A DNA stretch of 64,000 nt from JBMNOZ01 sp050943335 (GTDB taxonomy: Bacteria; Bacillota; Desulfitobacteriia; Desulfitobacteriales; Syntrophobotulaceae), in contig JBMNOZ010000009.1 in the NCBI GenBank assembly GCA_050943335.1, forward strand, positions 1-64,000, read 5' to 3'. The translations under genes were made by a program, and so were the position numbers. The notes below the pieces were generated by a model. The model did not search any database and was not told the origin of the DNA. It saw only the letters and a program-made list of their open reading frames with translations. Positions 9,303 through 17,818 of the stretch are shown piece by piece (position 1 is the first letter of the stretch; each line of letters begins with the position of its first letter).

Positions 9303-10160
9303 ATGAAGTATTTCAAGCAGTGGAGAACAAAAATAGGTTTAATATTGATTATTATAATCGCCTTAAGTTTTCTGTTATTTAAAGCCTCTTTTTATTACCA
9401 AATCAGAAGCTATGTTGCTATGTATTTTTATAGTAAAATTGAGATGAAGAACAGTGTTTTTAAGGAACAGAACATTAACTTGGAAATTCCGGGGGGATCT
9501 GAGACTAAAAAGAGAGATTGGTTCCCCTATGTGTTGGCGTTTAATGACGAGAAAGGTTTTTCCAATTATCTTGGGCGGGACGTATCCCTCTCTATTCTAT
9601 ATAATTTTGGCGCTTTTAACTGGAAAAGCAGCTCCTCCACGATTTTCGAAGTAGATTCCCCCTATTTCAATAGTTTTTATGGAGCCTATGTCGTCAAAGA
9701 AAACAGTTCTGGCCAAACATTCGGTTTTCAAGACAACGGGGAGCCCAACATTAAGGAAATCTTAGCTTTAGCGGAATACGACTATAAATACTTGGTACTC
9801 CAAGGTTTGGGGTGCCCAGCGGAGAAATTAAGAATGGAGGTTTTGGATTTTGATTTTACCCAAGATATTGAATATCTTGATCGAGAAGGCTGGACCGAAA
9901 TAAACGCTCTGCTGCTGGCAAATAGTGTGGAGCACCGGTACAAGGGGCCGAAGAGAGCCTATATTCAATACGGGAATCCCCGGAAAAAAGAAGCCAAACA
10001 AGAGGATTTCAGGTTAATCATTATCAATGGCAAGGTTTATGCCAAGTATTTCCCGGAATTTGAGAGCACGCTTCTTTTCTACATCCTATCGCCAAATATG
10101 GATACCATTGAAGAATGTGAGCGGGAGATTCTCAGTAAGAGCAGGATTTATAAATCATAA
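9303..10160 (+). CDS. Membrane-anchored protein of unknown function
   Basis: 285 residues; I do not recognise a family. An N-terminal positively charged stretch and one strong transmembrane helix (residues about 11-30, GLILIIIIALSFLLF) are followed by a mostly polar domain rich in Tyr and Phe that would lie outside the membrane. There is no lipobox or clear signal-peptidase site. It sits between mtaB and a HIT-family gene with only short gaps. A membrane-tethered extracytoplasmic domain is the only safe statement. Confidence 0.6.
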   Translation: MKYFKQWRTKIGLILIIIIALSFLLFKASFYYQIRSYVAMYFYSKIEMKNSVFKEQNINLEIPGGSETKKRDWFPYVLAFNDEKGFSNYLGRDVSLSILYNFGAFNWKSSSSTIFEVDSPYFNSFYGAYVVKENSSGQTFGFQDNGEPNIKEILALAEYDYKYLVLQGLGCPAEKLRMEVLDFDFTQDIEYLDREGWTEINALLLANSVEHRYKGPKRAYIQYGNPRKKEAKQEDFRLIIINGKVYAKYFPEFESTLLFYILSPNMDTIEECEREILSKSRIYKS

Positions 10161-10185
10161 AAATAATTTTGAAAGGAGTAGGAAG

Positions 10186-10530
10186 ATGACTAATTGTATA
10201 TTTTGCAAAATTGTGAATAAGGAACTCCCTAGTGAACGGCTTTTCGAGGACCAGGAGATTTTAGCGTTTAAAGATATCAATCCTGTGGCGCCTGTACATA
10301 TAATGGTAATACCGAAAAAACATTTGGCCAGCGTTAACGACCTTACGGAAGAGGATACGGCAACAATCGGCAGAATATTTTTGGTAATTAAGGATTTGGC
10401 TCGCCAATTAGGAGTTGCCGATACCGGCTACCGGGTGGTCACCAATATCGGTTCGGATGGCGGGCAGGAGATCGCTCATCTCCATTTTCACCTTATCGGT
10501 GGGAAAAAGTTGGGAGGGAAAATTGGCTAG
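10186..10530 (+). CDS. HIT family protein (HINT-like nucleotide hydrolase)
   Basis: About 114 residues starting MTNCIFCKIVNKELPSE, with a zinc-type CxxC at the N terminus and the histidine triad AHLHFHLIGG near the C terminus. HINT proteins hydrolyse AMP-lysine-type phosphoramidates and aminoacyl adenylates. The ATG at 10186 has GAAAGGAGTAGG upstream; the frame is open further 5' but only inside the preceding gene. It precedes rpsU, as in many Clostridia. Confidence 0.93.
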   Translation: MTNCIFCKIVNKELPSERLFEDQEILAFKDINPVAPVHIMVIPKKHLASVNDLTEEDTATIGRIFLVIKDLARQLGVADTGYRVVTNIGSDGGQEIAHLHFHLIGGKKLGGKIG

Positions 10531-10554
10531 ATTGTTTTCTCTAGACAAACCCCA

Positions 10555-10577
10555 ACACTTCCGAGAGTGGGAAGTGT
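10555..10577 (+). other. Perfect 8-bp hairpin between the HIT gene and the rpsU promoter
   Basis: ACACTTCC (10555-10562) and GGAAGTGT (10570-10577) form a perfect stem with a 7-nt loop. No T-run follows, so it is not a standard intrinsic terminator. It lies just upstream of the rpsU -35 box. It may weakly end the upstream transcript or be a protein-binding site. Confidence 0.5.
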
Positions 10578-10581
10578 CAGC

Positions 10582-10610
10582 TTGACGTGTCTATATCCGT
10601 CCTATATAAT
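10582..10610 (+). promoter_or_regulatory. SigA promoter of rpsU-yqeY
   Basis: TTGACG (10582-10587), 17 bp, TATAAT (10605-10610). This is near-consensus, consistent with strong expression of the ribosomal protein gene that begins about 45 bp downstream. Confidence 0.85.
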
Positions 10611-10653
10611 TAATCTTGGACTTAGTTGACCAGTGGAGGGAGGGATATAAAAA

Positions 10654-10830
10654 ATGAGTGAAGTTAGAGTTGGAAAAAATGAATCCCTAGATTCTGCACT
10701 CCGCCGGTTTAAGCGAAATTGTCAACGTTCGGGAGTTTTGTCAGAGGCTCGTAAACGTGAGCATTATGAGAAACCTAGCGTAAGGAGAAAAAAGAAATCC
10801 GAGGCAGCGCGCAAACGCAAATTCAAATAA
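10654..10830 (+). CDS. rpsU: 30S ribosomal protein S21
   Basis: A 58-codon gene starting MSEVRVGKNESLDSALRRFK and ending in a highly basic tail (SEAARKRKFK). Length and sequence fit bS21 exactly. S21 binds near the 16S rRNA 3' end and helps initiation. A GGAGGGAGGG ribosome binding site precedes the ATG, and a strong promoter lies upstream. yqeY follows 15 bp later, the conserved rpsU-yqeY pair. Confidence 0.96.
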   Translation: MSEVRVGKNESLDSALRRFKRNCQRSGVLSEARKREHYEKPSVRRKKKSEAARKRKFK

Positions 10831-10845
10831 GGAGTTGGCTCCAAA

Positions 10846-11298
10846 TTGTCCTTAAAGGATCGCCTACTTGAGGATATGAAGGTTGCGATGAAGGCCAAAG
10901 AGGAGGGGAAAGTCAGACTTTCTGTCATCCGAATGGCTCGGGCCGCAATAAAAAATGCTGAGTTAGACAAAAATTGCGAGTTGGACGATGCTCAGGTCGT
11001 AGAGGTATTGGCACGGGAACTGAAGATGAGGCGAGATGCTATGGAAGAATTTTCTAAGGCAAACCGTCCGGATCGAGTTCAAGAACTGCAGATAGAGGCT
11101 GACATCCTCATGGAATACTTGCCTCAGCAGCTTACTGAAGAGGAAATCCAACACATTGCCGAGGAAATTATCGCTGAAACTGGTGCCCAAGGCCCAAAGG
11201 ATCTGGGAAAGGTGATGAAAATCATTGCCCCCAGAGTTAAAGGCCGAGCAGATGGAAAACTCGTTAACCAAATAGTAAGAACGCTTTTAAGCAACTGA
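10846..11298 (+). CDS. yqeY: GatB/YqeY domain-containing protein
   Basis: 150 residues, TTG start with GGAG upstream. It shows the YqeY-type helical domain with AARELKMRRDA-like and EYLPQQLTEEEI segments, and the C-terminal GxVMK...VKGRADGKLVNQIV signature shared with the tail domain of GatB. The family is thought to contact tRNA and to connect to tRNA-dependent amidation, but its function is not settled. Cotranscribed with rpsU. Confidence 0.92.
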   Translation: MSLKDRLLEDMKVAMKAKEEGKVRLSVIRMARAAIKNAELDKNCELDDAQVVEVLARELKMRRDAMEEFSKANRPDRVQELQIEADILMEYLPQQLTEEEIQHIAEEIIAETGAQGPKDLGKVMKIIAPRVKGRADGKLVNQIVRTLLSN

Positions 11299-11304
11299 AT
11301 TAAA

Positions 11305-11364
11305 GGGGACAAAGCGGGATAAGAGTATAGATTGAATCTCTTATCCCGCTTTCATGTAGTCCCC
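11305..11364. terminator. Bidirectional intrinsic terminator
   Basis: AAAGCGGGATAAGAG (11311-11325) pairs with CTCTTATCCCGCTTT (11338-11352), a 15-bp stem extended by GGGGAC (11305-11310) and GTCCCC (11359-11364). It separates the convergent yqeY and ferritin-like genes. Confidence 0.85.
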
Positions 11365-11447
11365 TTGACTTATTTGCACTCTGTTGCCTAAGGCAATCAA
11401 ATCTGTGCTGAAAGCACTCGCTTTTTACTTCAGAGTTATTTCTTGAC

Positions 11448-11972
11448 TCACCGCCCGCAGTATTTGGAAAGAGCTTGTTCAAATAATTTAGTATGGACAA
11501 TTTCGTCCAAGATGATCCGACGGAGGATGGACTGGACATAGGGGTCTGAAATTAAGCTAATAAGTCTTTTGTAGTCAGCGATTGCTTTTTGTTCTGCTAC
11601 AAGATCCGCTTGTAATTGTTCGCAAACGTTGGTACCGTAGAAAACAAAATTTCCTGTCCAACAAGTTCCCTTGGTGCTGTAGGAGCCTCTAATAACCGGG
11701 TTACCACCAAGTTTTATTATTAATGTCGCTAAAATTTCCATGTGGTGCATTTCCGTAATCGCCACATTTTCAAGTAAACTGCCTAGTTCTTTGTTAATGT
11801 TTTTAAAGAAAAAAGAGTGGTATAAGTACTGGCTAATAGCTGTGAATTCGCTAACTGTGCCGGCATAGGCGTCCATAAGCAATTCAGCATACTGAATATT
11901 GGGTCCGATAACTTTTATTTCCGGGTAGGGTGACGAATCACTGTACCTTTCTCTCTTTGGGCTTTTACTCAT
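11448..11972 (-). CDS. Ferritin-like di-iron protein
   Basis: About 174 residues, ferritin/rubrerythrin-like four-helix fold. Putative metal ligands appear in the right order: E in EFTAISQY, ExxH in EMHHME, E in EQKAIADY, and ExxH in DEIVHTKLFE. No rubredoxin-type CxxC is present. The ATG at 11972 is preceded by AAAGGGGGTG; the frame extends further but without support. It is divergent from the sporulation operon yqfC-yqfD, and relatives in Clostridia are often found beside spore genes. A role in spore coat or oxidative protection is inference only. Confidence 0.75.
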   Translation of the reverse strand: MSKSPKRERYSDSSPYPEIKVIGPNIQYAELLMDAYAGTVSEFTAISQYLYHSFFFKNINKELGSLLENVAITEMHHMEILATLIIKLGGNPVIRGSYSTKGTCWTGNFVFYGTNVCEQLQADLVAEQKAIADYKRLISLISDPYVQSILRRIILDEIVHTKLFEQALSKYCGR

Positions 11973-12112
11973 AGTTTCACCCCCTTTAAAACTAGTCGCT
12001 TCTGGAAAGCGTTGAGGATCCAAGTGGTTTTTATAATTTATTGTATGCTCCCCAAGGCTTGGACTATTTCTATCTTTTGGAACATAGACATGCTATGAAG
12101 GGAGTGTCTGCG

Positions 12113-12385
12113 ATGTTTAAAAAGCTGCAAAAACAGGCCGGCGAAATATTGGAATTTCCTTCCGATATCTTGGGACAGGGCCCTAAAATAACGATTATCG
12201 GCCGTTCAGAAATGATTGTTGAACATTACAAAGAAGTAATTCATTTTGGCGCTGAGGAAATCATCTTGAGCACCGCAGAGGGCAACGTGGTGATTAAAGG
12301 GCGAGAACTTGTAATTTTAACGGTTTTACCGACGGAAATCAATCTAAAAGGCCGGCTCCTCCAGGTGAGCTTTGAGGAGGGTTAA
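12113..12385 (+). CDS. yqfC: Sporulation protein YqfC (YabP family)
   Basis: About 90 residues with the YabP/YqfC signature: EFPSDILGQGPKITIIG at the N terminus and VVIKGRELVILTVLPTEI in the middle. The ATG at 12113 has AAGGGAG upstream. yqfC lies 2 bp before yqfD; the pair is conserved in endospore formers and expressed in the mother cell in Bacillus. Its biochemical role is unknown. Presence of this pair is strong evidence that the organism forms spores. Confidence 0.92.
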   Translation: MFKKLQKQAGEILEFPSDILGQGPKITIIGRSEMIVEHYKEVIHFGAEEIILSTAEGNVVIKGRELVILTVLPTEINLKGRLLQVSFEEG

Positions 12386-12387
12386 GA

Positions 12388-13584
12388 ATGCTTGGCAAGA
12401 TACGACGTTATTTTAAAGGAAGGGTTTATCTTACACTTAAGGGGGAGGGTTTAGCCCGGTTTATAAATCAAGCCCTAAAGGATGGAGTTGTTTTTTATAA
12501 CGGTCGAAAATTAAAAGATTGTTTTGTGGCGGAAATTAATGCCCGGGATTTTCGGCGCTTGCGGCAGGCGGTTAAAGAAACGGGCATCACTTTGCATATC
12601 CGGGCTAAATACGGTTTTCCTTTTGTGGCCTGGCGCTGGCAGAGAAGAAAGGGATTGCTCGCCGGTTTAGTTATAATTTTTATAGCGCTAGTAGTGCTTT
12701 CTCAATTTGTTATTTCCATCGACGTGGAGGGTAATGAAAGAGTTCCAACTTCTCAAATTCTTGCGGAAGCGGAAAAACTAGGCCTAAAAAAATGGGTTTT
12801 AAAAAGAAATCTTCAATTTGACACTTTAGGAAAAGAAATACAGGAGCGAATGTCGGACTTAATTTGGGCCGCGGTGGATGAACGGGGGACCAATATCAGA
12901 ATCAGAGTTGTTGAAAAAACATTGCCTCAAGAGGTGCTATATAAAGGAGATTTGTTTGCCTCGAAAAGAGGCTATGTGGACACTGTTATAGTTATTCAGG
13001 GTCAAGCCCTTGTGGAGGAAGGTCAGATTGTTGAGAAGGGGCAAAAGTTGATTAAAGCGGAGGGGGGAATGACTGAATTCAGCATTGGCTCTGAGGGCCA
13101 AGTTAAAGAAAGACAGGTGGAAGCTCCGGCGGCTAAAGGATTTGTTCGGGGAAGAGTTTGGTATAGTAGTGAGAAAAAAGTTCCTCATCAAGAAGAAGTG
13201 GTAGAAAAAACAGGAAAAAAAGCAAAGGGCTGGGGTATAAAAATAAGGGATCGAGTAATAATGATAACAAACCGAAACAGTCCTTTTGAGATATCCAAAA
13301 CAAAAAATAGAAGTTATACTTTTCCTAATTGGAGGAATTGGAGCTTCCCTGTCGAAATTATAATAAATGAATATGAAGAAATGCATAAGGTTAGGGTAAC
13401 CCGGACAGTTAAAGAAGCCAGGGAACTCGCGGAAAAACTGGCCCGGGAAGAACTCAAAAAGGAGATACCTGCAGAGGCTTTGGTGTTAAATGATCGGGTT
13501 CGCCTCCTTTCAACGGAAAAAGGAGTGGAACATATTAGAGTTGAGATTGAAACATTCGAAGAGTTGGCTGTCTACCGACAATAG
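12388..13584 (+). CDS. yqfD: Sporulation protein YqfD
   Basis: 398 residues, the usual length. A cytoplasmic N-terminal region of about 90 residues precedes one transmembrane helix (LLAGLVIIFIALVVLSQFV, around residues 90-110). After it come a POTRA-like segment (VEGNERVPTSQILAEAEKLG) and a large outer domain. The family belongs to the stage IV sporulation group found in all spore formers. It directly follows yqfC and precedes phoH. Confidence 0.93.
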   Translation: MLGKIRRYFKGRVYLTLKGEGLARFINQALKDGVVFYNGRKLKDCFVAEINARDFRRLRQAVKETGITLHIRAKYGFPFVAWRWQRRKGLLAGLVIIFIALVVLSQFVISIDVEGNERVPTSQILAEAEKLGLKKWVLKRNLQFDTLGKEIQERMSDLIWAAVDERGTNIRIRVVEKTLPQEVLYKGDLFASKRGYVDTVIVIQGQALVEEGQIVEKGQKLIKAEGGMTEFSIGSEGQVKERQVEAPAAKGFVRGRVWYSSEKKVPHQEEVVEKTGKKAKGWGIKIRDRVIMITNRNSPFEISKTKNRSYTFPNWRNWSFPVEIIINEYEEMHKVRVTRTVKEARELAEKLAREELKKEIPAEALVLNDRVRLLSTEKGVEHIRVEIETFEELAVYRQ

Positions 13585-13615
13585 GACTATAAATAGTAAA
13601 AATGGAGGAAATGGA

Positions 13616-14602
13616 TTGCAAATTGAAACTATAATTCGTCTTCAGGACGGGGAAGAAGCACTAAACCTTCTTGGTTTGGAAGATACTCATTTGCGGTTTT
13701 TAGAGGAGCGTTTGGGTTGTCAAATTGTTGTCCGTGGAGGGGAAATGTTAGTTTCAGGCGAACAATTTCAAGTTGAATTGGCAGAAAAAGCTCTGGAACA
13801 GCTTCTAATTCTTATTAGAAAAGGGAATTCCCTTTCTTTAGCTGATGTCGCTTATGTGGTTTCTAAGATTGAAGAAGGCAGCGAACAGGAAATGACTCAG
13901 AGTTTAACTCGAGTTATTGCCACTACTCAGAGGGGCAGACCGATAAAGGCCAAGACTATCGGTCAATCTAAATACGTAAGAGCTATTGAAAAGGAATCCT
14001 TAGTTTTTGGCATCGGTCCAGCCGGGACCGGCAAAACGTATTTAGCAGTGGTTATGGCGGTTAAGGCCCTGCGGGCTAAAGAGGTAACCCGAATTGTCCT
14101 AACCAGACCGGCGGTGGAAGCGGGTGAAAAACTTGGATTTTTGCCCGGAGACTTGCAAGAAAAGGTCAACCCCTATCTTAGACCCCTTTATGATGCGCTA
14201 TTCGATTTGCTCGGTCCAGAGACCACCGGCAGATACATTGAGAAAGGAACTATAGAAATTGCTCCTTTAGCTTACATGCGGGGGAGGACCCTTGACGACT
14301 CTTTTATTATTCTGGATGAAGCCCAAAACACTTCTCCTGAACAGATGAAAATGTTCTTAACCCGTTTGGGATTTGGCTCCAAGGCAGTCGTGACCGGTGA
14401 TATTACCCAGGTCGATTTGCCAAAGGGCCACTATTCCGGGCTTATAGAAGTGCAACATATTTTAACAGGTATACCGGGTATTTCTTTCCACTACTTTAAC
14501 GTAGATGATATTGTGCGGAACCCGCTTGTTCAGAGCATTATTAACGCCTATGAGGAGAAAAGTGTCCGTGCTCGACAAGAGGACTGTCCTGGTGAGGATT
14601 GA
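13616..14602 (+). CDS. phoH: PhoH-like ATPase
   Basis: About 328 residues. A KH-like N-terminal region is followed by a PhoH P-loop ATPase with Walker A GPAGTGKTYLAV and Walker B FIILDEAQN. PhoH-like proteins are linked to RNA metabolism and usually sit beside ybeY and era, as here. The TTG at 13616 is chosen because GGAGG lies 7 bp upstream; the earlier open frame overlaps yqfD and lacks a site. The stop overlaps a possible pgpH start. Confidence 0.93.
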   Translation: MQIETIIRLQDGEEALNLLGLEDTHLRFLEERLGCQIVVRGGEMLVSGEQFQVELAEKALEQLLILIRKGNSLSLADVAYVVSKIEEGSEQEMTQSLTRVIATTQRGRPIKAKTIGQSKYVRAIEKESLVFGIGPAGTGKTYLAVVMAVKALRAKEVTRIVLTRPAVEAGEKLGFLPGDLQEKVNPYLRPLYDALFDLLGPETTGRYIEKGTIEIAPLAYMRGRTLDDSFIILDEAQNTSPEQMKMFLTRLGFGSKAVVTGDITQVDLPKGHYSGLIEVQHILTGIPGISFHYFNVDDIVRNPLVQSIINAYEEKSVRARQEDCPGED

Positions 14603-14607
14603 TAGAT

Positions 14608-16797
14608 TTGGATAATAAAATAAAAAAGGTATTTTCTTCGCTCCTAGCTAATAAGAATCGGAGCTTTATCTTTCAAATATGTATTTTTGGCTTGTTTTTT
14701 ATTTTTTTTACCGTGGTGATAGCCTCCGGTTTATTTGGTTCTAAATTGAATATCGAATTAGGAGAGCCAAGTCCGGAACTGATTACGGCTCCTTATGACA
14801 AAGAAATAAAAGATGTAATCACCTATCGAGAACAGCAAGAATTAGCTGCTCAGGAGGTTACCCCTGTCTATAAACGGAATGAAACTCAAATCTCTGTTTT
14901 ATCAAAGGAAATAACTCAAACGTTTAGTTTATTAAAAGAACAGAGGATAGCAAACAAAGAACAAGCTTTAAAAATAAATGAACTTCGGAAAAACTCGGTT
15001 TTTACTGTCTTGTCTGATAAGGTATTAAACACACTTCTCGTTTTAGATAGTGAAGAAATAGATAAGGCGGAACAGATGGCCAGCAGATCCATCATCGGTC
15101 TCGCTGGTGATCCGGAAAGCGGGGCCAAAGACGGATCGGAAATTGCTAGTTTGAAAGACGAGATGAAAAAACAAGTAGAAAAGTATAATATAGATCAGTC
15201 TTTGAAGGCTTTGCTGGAGGCATATATTGAAATAAACGTAACTAAGCCTACCTTGGAAGTAGACGAGAAGGAGACAGAAAAGCTAAGAGACATAGCTAGA
15301 TCCAGTGTAACGCCTATTGTTCACGAGTACCGGGCTAATGAAAAAATAGTTGGCCCCGGTGAAATTGTAGATGAGAGAATTTACAATGTGCTTCGTGAAT
15401 ACAACCTTATCGAAGAGAAATCACCTTGGAAGCCAACTGCCGGGATTGCAATTCTTGTTCTGACCGCCATGGTAATTTTGCTCTTTTTCTTTCACCGTAT
15501 TACGCCGGAGATTTTCGGAAAAAGGCGTCGTCTTGTTTTGATTGGTTCATTGATGCTTCTGGTGTTGGCTTTTGGGAAAGCATTTTTAGCCATTGACTTG
15601 GGTAACAGTGATTTAAACAATTTAACCGCTATCCTCATCCCAGCCGCCTGGGCGACCATGACCGTGACAATTCTTTTAGGTGTTCGAATTGCTATTATAG
15701 TGGCTATCATTTTAGGAATTTTTATCGGAATCATGGCCGATCCTTCGGGTATGAGCTCAACCGGTTCTTTGGCCAGCCTATTTGCTCTATTCGCGGGGTT
15801 GGTTGGGATCCAAAGTGTGGCTAGACTGGATCAGCGCTCAGATTTAGCGCGAGCTGGTCTGTTCATTGCTGTTGCAAATGTGGTATTAGCAAGTGGAATT
15901 GCTTTAGTCTTGGACTTTAGCCTCATGGTTTGGTTAATAGGTTGTCTGTTTGCTCTGGCCAACGGTATTTTGTCTTCTATACTCACTATGGGTGCTCTTC
16001 CATGGTTTGAATCTTGGTTTAATATTACTTCTGCGGTTAGGCTTTTGGAACTGTCCAACCCTAACGCCCCTTTGCTTAAAGAATTATTATTAGAAGCCCC
16101 AGGTACTTACCATCACAGTGTTTTAGTAGGGAATTTAGCAGAGACCGCAGCGGAGGAGATCGATGCCGATCCGGTGTTGGTCAGGGTGGGAGCTCTTTAC
16201 CATGATATAGGAAAGATAAAAAGACCTTATTTCTTTATCGAAAATCAATTTGCTAAAGATAATCCCCATGACAAAATAGCTCCTACTTTAAGCACGCTGA
16301 TTATTACTTCTCATATTAAAGACGGCTTGGAAATGGCGAAAGAACATAAACTACCTGAAAAAATCCAAGAGATCATTGCCCAGCACCATGGGGATAGCTT
16401 AGTGACTTTTTTCTACCATAAAGCTTTAGAAGAGAATCCCGAAATACCCGAGGATGCTTTCCGCTATGACGGGATTAAACCCCAGTCTAAGGAAGCGGCT
16501 CTTGTGCTTTTAGCGGATAGTGTTGAGGCCGCTGTACGCTCGCAAAAAGAAAATACCCCCGGTAGAATTGAAGGGCTGGTCCGAAAAATGATTAAAGAAA
16601 AATTTGATGAAGGACTTCTGGATAATTGTGATTTAACTTTTAGGGATTTAGATAAAATCTCTATTGCCTTTGTTAAAGTTTTAAGCGGTATTTTCCATTC
16701 GCGGGTGGAGTACCCGGAGTTACCCGCAAAGCTTAAAACGGCTACTGAGAAAGCGGAAACTCAGGATAAGAAAAACGGAAATAGAAATTCAGAGTAA
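14608..16797 (+). CDS. pgpH: 7TM-HD cyclic-di-AMP phosphodiesterase (PgpH/YqfF family)
   Basis: About 729 residues. One N-terminal helix is followed by an extracytoplasmic 7TMR-HDED domain, about seven membrane helices (residues roughly 280-470), and a cytoplasmic HD domain with HHSVLVGNLAE, YHDIGKIKRP and QHHGDS. PgpH degrades c-di-AMP, a regulator of potassium and osmotic balance. TTG at 14608 has GGTGAGG about 10 bp upstream; TTG at 14599 is too close to it. Lies between phoH and ybeY as in Bacillus. Confidence 0.92.
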   Translation: MDNKIKKVFSSLLANKNRSFIFQICIFGLFFIFFTVVIASGLFGSKLNIELGEPSPELITAPYDKEIKDVITYREQQELAAQEVTPVYKRNETQISVLSKEITQTFSLLKEQRIANKEQALKINELRKNSVFTVLSDKVLNTLLVLDSEEIDKAEQMASRSIIGLAGDPESGAKDGSEIASLKDEMKKQVEKYNIDQSLKALLEAYIEINVTKPTLEVDEKETEKLRDIARSSVTPIVHEYRANEKIVGPGEIVDERIYNVLREYNLIEEKSPWKPTAGIAILVLTAMVILLFFFHRITPEIFGKRRRLVLIGSLMLLVLAFGKAFLAIDLGNSDLNNLTAILIPAAWATMTVTILLGVRIAIIVAIILGIFIGIMADPSGMSSTGSLASLFALFAGLVGIQSVARLDQRSDLARAGLFIAVANVVLASGIALVLDFSLMVWLIGCLFALANGILSSILTMGALPWFESWFNITSAVRLLELSNPNAPLLKELLLEAPGTYHHSVLVGNLAETAAEEIDADPVLVRVGALYHDIGKIKRPYFFIENQFAKDNPHDKIAPTLSTLIITSHIKDGLEMAKEHKLPEKIQEIIAQHHGDSLVTFFYHKALEENPEIPEDAFRYDGIKPQSKEAALVLLADSVEAAVRSQKENTPGRIEGLVRKMIKEKFDEGLLDNCDLTFRDLDKISIAFVKVLSGIFHSRVEYPELPAKLKTATEKAETQDKKNGNRNSE

Positions 16798-16829
16798 ACA
16801 ACCGGATATTGATAAGGGAGTTTTGTGGC

Positions 16830-17342
16830 GTGATTTTAGATATTTCCTGGGAAGAAGACAGTACCAATGAGGAAGAAAAACAAAGACTTGTGGCCGTCAT
16901 GCGGAGAGGAATCCAGAAAGCTCTTCTTTTGGGGAGCGGTGGAACCAACTACGAGCTCGGTCTTGTACTAGTCGGGGATCGAACCATACAAAATTTAAAT
17001 CAAACCTACCGGGGAATTGATCAGCCAACGGATGTTCTCTCCTTTGCTCTCCAGGAAAAAGGAGAAGGAGAACCTGAAATATTTCTGGAAGGGATTTTAG
17101 AAGGAGAAAACTCTAATGCTTCCCCTGAAGTTCTAGGAGATGTGGTGATCTCTGTGGAGCGGGCTCGGGCGCAGGCTGTCGAATATCATCATTCCCTAGA
17201 TAGAGAAATGGCTTACCTTGCTGTCCACGGTACTCTTCACTTGCTCGGCTATAATCATGGCTCGGAAGAAGAGGAACAAAAAATGAGAGATGTAGCCGAA
17301 CGGGTGATGGAGGAATTGAATTTAGGACGTAAAAGGGGTTAA
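16830..17342 (+). CDS. ybeY: Endoribonuclease / rRNA maturation factor YbeY
   Basis: About 170 residues. The zinc-binding motif H-x3-H-x5-H is exact in HGTLHLLGYNH, and TDVLSFAL is the family motif. YbeY acts in 16S rRNA 3' processing and ribosome quality control. GTG at 16830 has AAGGGAG 9 bp upstream. The diacylglycerol/undecaprenol kinase gene dgkA that often follows ybeY is missing here; cdd comes directly next. Confidence 0.94.
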   Translation: MILDISWEEDSTNEEEKQRLVAVMRRGIQKALLLGSGGTNYELGLVLVGDRTIQNLNQTYRGIDQPTDVLSFALQEKGEGEPEIFLEGILEGENSNASPEVLGDVVISVERARAQAVEYHHSLDREMAYLAVHGTLHLLGYNHGSEEEEQKMRDVAERVMEELNLGRKRG

Positions 17343-17352
17343 GGCAAATAAA

Positions 17353-17772
17353 ATGGTCAAAGGAAAAGTTAATGAACAAGATAGAAAACTGCTTTTCAAA
17401 GCGGGCGAGGCTTCCCAGAAGGCTTATGCCCCTTATTCCAACTATAAGGTCGGGGCTGCCGTTCTTTGGGATTCCGGGCTTATTACGCACGGCTGTAATG
17501 TTGAAAACGCTTCTTACGGCCTTGCTTGTTGTGCGGAACGAAATGCGATTTTTCAGGGAGTGGCTCTTGGAGAACGAAAGATTGTTGCGGTGGCTATAGC
17601 TGTTCGGGAAGGAGGAATGCCTTACCCCTGTGGCGCCTGTCGTCAAGTGATGAAGGAGTTTAGTGATGACTGCGACATTATTATCAGTAATGGAGTTCAG
17701 GATCCTTTAAAGACCAGTTTAGGATTTTTGCTTCCTAATTCTTTTGGACCCCAATTTTTGAGCAATAGTTAG
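17353..17772 (+). CDS. cdd: Cytidine deaminase
   Basis: 139 residues, tetrameric-type short cytidine deaminase. Zinc ligands and catalytic Glu are visible: C60-A-E62 in CCAERNAIF, and C93/C96 in PCGACRQVM; CNVENASYG is the substrate loop. It converts cytidine and deoxycytidine to (deoxy)uridine for pyrimidine salvage. It lies between ybeY and era, as in Bacillus. Confidence 0.96.
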   Translation: MVKGKVNEQDRKLLFKAGEASQKAYAPYSNYKVGAAVLWDSGLITHGCNVENASYGLACCAERNAIFQGVALGERKIVAVAIAVREGGMPYPCGACRQVMKEFSDDCDIIISNGVQDPLKTSLGFLLPNSFGPQFLSNS

Positions 17773-17818
17773 GTAATTGTTCACCTTGGTCACTATTGTA
17801 GTAAAGGGGAGTATTTGC

